A DNA stretch of 5,869 nt. Origin: Rhodospirillales bacterium. Lineage in GTDB: Bacteria > Pseudomonadota > Alphaproteobacteria > Acetobacterales > Acetobacteraceae. The position numbers were made by a program, and so were the translations under genes. Below the pieces are notes generated by a model. It made no database searches. It was not told the DNA's origin and was given only the letters and a program-made list of their open reading frames with translations. Positions 5,287-5,869 of this stretch are shown here, in pieces; positions within the stretch are counted from its first letter, which is position 1, and the number at the start of each line of letters is the position of its first letter. The stretch spans positions 1 to 5,869 of the forward strand of contig JAATGE010000038.1 in NCBI GenBank assembly GCA_015654825.1. Direction: 5' to 3'.

Positions 5287-5721
5287 ATGCGTCTCGTCGC
5301 CGCGTTTCTATTGATTGCCGCCCCCGCATTCGCCCAGGCGCCGCCGGCGACGGAGACGGGTGCTAGGCCGGGCAACGAGATCGGCACCGGCATGTCGCTG
5401 CCGCGCTCGGACAAGGCGGGAAACATCAATTCCGCGACCACGAGCTCCGAACTGGCGCCCAATTTGCCGGCGCCCGAGGCGGATAGTTTCGCCGGGCTGT
5501 TGGCCGAGGCGCGCGCCGCGCTGGTGGCGAACCGCACCGGTGCCGCGCAGGAAGCGCTGGAGCGCGCCGAGACCCGTGCGCTGGATCGGTCAATCCCGGT
5601 CGGCACGGAACGCGTGCCGGACCAGGCGGCCGAGGTGGCTGCGGTCGCCCGGGCACGGGACGCGCTCGCGGCTGGTGATCTGCGGGGTGCTATCGCGATT
5701 ATCGACGCGGCGCCGAAGTAG
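5287..5721 (+). CDS. Small secreted helical protein of unknown function
   Basis: A 144-residue protein with a clear signal peptide (MRLVAAFLLIAAPAFA, cleavage after residue 16), so about 128 residues are released to the periplasm or outside. A low-complexity polar region (17-65) is followed by a helical part. Two similar segments, 75-94 (ARAALVANRTGAAQEALERA) and 123-142 (ARDALAAGDLRGAIAIIDAA), align with a one-residue gap in a TPR-like A-x-x-A-L pattern, separated by AETRALDRS (94-102) and a loop. I recall similar conserved hypothetical proteins in Acetobacteraceae but know no function. There is no cysteine, so it is neither a lipoprotein nor disulfide-bonded. It lies 95 bp after the methyltransferase, in the same direction, with a hairpin in the gap; co-transcription is possible but not shown. 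A binding or scaffold role is only a guess from the repeat-like helices. Confidence 0.8.
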   Translation: MRLVAAFLLIAAPAFAQAPPATETGARPGNEIGTGMSLPRSDKAGNINSATTSSELAPNLPAPEADSFAGLLAEARAALVANRTGAAQEALERAETRALDRSIPVGTERVPDQAAEVAAVARARDALAAGDLRGAIAIIDAAPK

Positions 5722-5869
5722 GAAAGATTAAGGCCAGGGCTCTGAGTTTGTGATTTTTTGCCAGTCCGTCTTCAGCTGTGGGCAACCGGCAAAAAAGCGC
5801 GTTTTTCGGCTGTTTTTTGGGGCCTTTGGGCGAGCTAGTGCCGCCGTAACCCGTCACGCCCGGTTTAGC
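5722..5869 (+). other. Gene-free tail with T-tracts; possible transcript end
   Basis: No coding region is supported in the last 148 bp. Three T-runs occur (5754-5759, 5802-5806, 5812-5817). CAAAAAA (5790-5796) can pair with TTTTTTG (5812-5818), but this is a weak A/T stem without the usual GC-rich stem plus T-tract. CCAGGGCTCTG, soon after the stop codon at 5719-5721, resembles one arm and loop of a common Acetobacteraceae hairpin whose second arm is missing here. Transcription of the preceding gene may end in this stretch. Confidence 0.3.

Noticed and set aside
1..5869. CRISPR array, tRNA/rRNA gene, transposase or toxin-antitoxin pair
   Set aside because: No spaced direct repeats, cloverleaf, rRNA-like segment, transposase motif or paired small genes were found on either strand.

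Overview
The window is a GC-rich bacterial chromosome segment, most likely from an alphaproteobacterium of the Acetobacteraceae/Rhodospirillales type. I base this on the codon bias, on two intergenic repeat styles I recognise from memory of that family (an AT-rich palindromic block with TTAACAAAAG ends, and a CAGGGGGC-AAA-GCCCCCTG hairpin), and on small secreted proteins of a style common there. The lineage is an inference, not a database result.

Layout. Positions 61-4009 hold four genes on the minus strand. Read in transcription order they are a large YfhO-like polytopic membrane protein (4009-1832), a small predicted lipoprotein (1785-1480), a RidA/YoaB-like protein (1404-1054) and a secreted CHAP-domain hydrolase (786-61). 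The first three are tightly spaced (46 and 75 bp gaps) and could be one transcript; the CHAP gene follows after a 267-bp AT-richer gap. A 348-bp divergent intergenic region (4010-4357) carries an 89-bp AT-rich inverted repeat and a GC-rich hairpin. On the plus strand come a class I SAM-dependent methyltransferase of the MycE/CmcI-like type (4358-5191) and a small secreted helical protein of unknown function (5287-5721). The last 148 bp contain no gene I can support.

How the genes relate. The YfhO-like protein (envelope sugar transfer in its family) and the methyltransferase (with a C-terminal tail often seen in polysaccharide-locus enzymes) both fit cell-surface glycan modification. The CHAP protein and the two small exported proteins are also envelope-directed, while the RidA protein is cytosolic housekeeping. 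There is no evidence of a defence island, CRISPR array, transposase, RNA gene or phage module.

Most notable observations. (1) The lipoprotein gene has a strong Shine-Dalgarno and an in-frame ATG at 1803 whose third codon is TAA. Downstream lie a second Shine-Dalgarno and a GTG that would restart the same frame with a curtailed signal peptide: a recent nonsense mutation, a sequence error or a reinitiation arrangement. (2) A 16-bp tandem repeat starts at the stop codon of that gene and places stop codons in all three frames. (3) The inverted repeat and hairpin sit between divergent genes, where terminators are not expected. (4) A perfect 9-bp hairpin sits just upstream of the ribosome binding site of the last gene.
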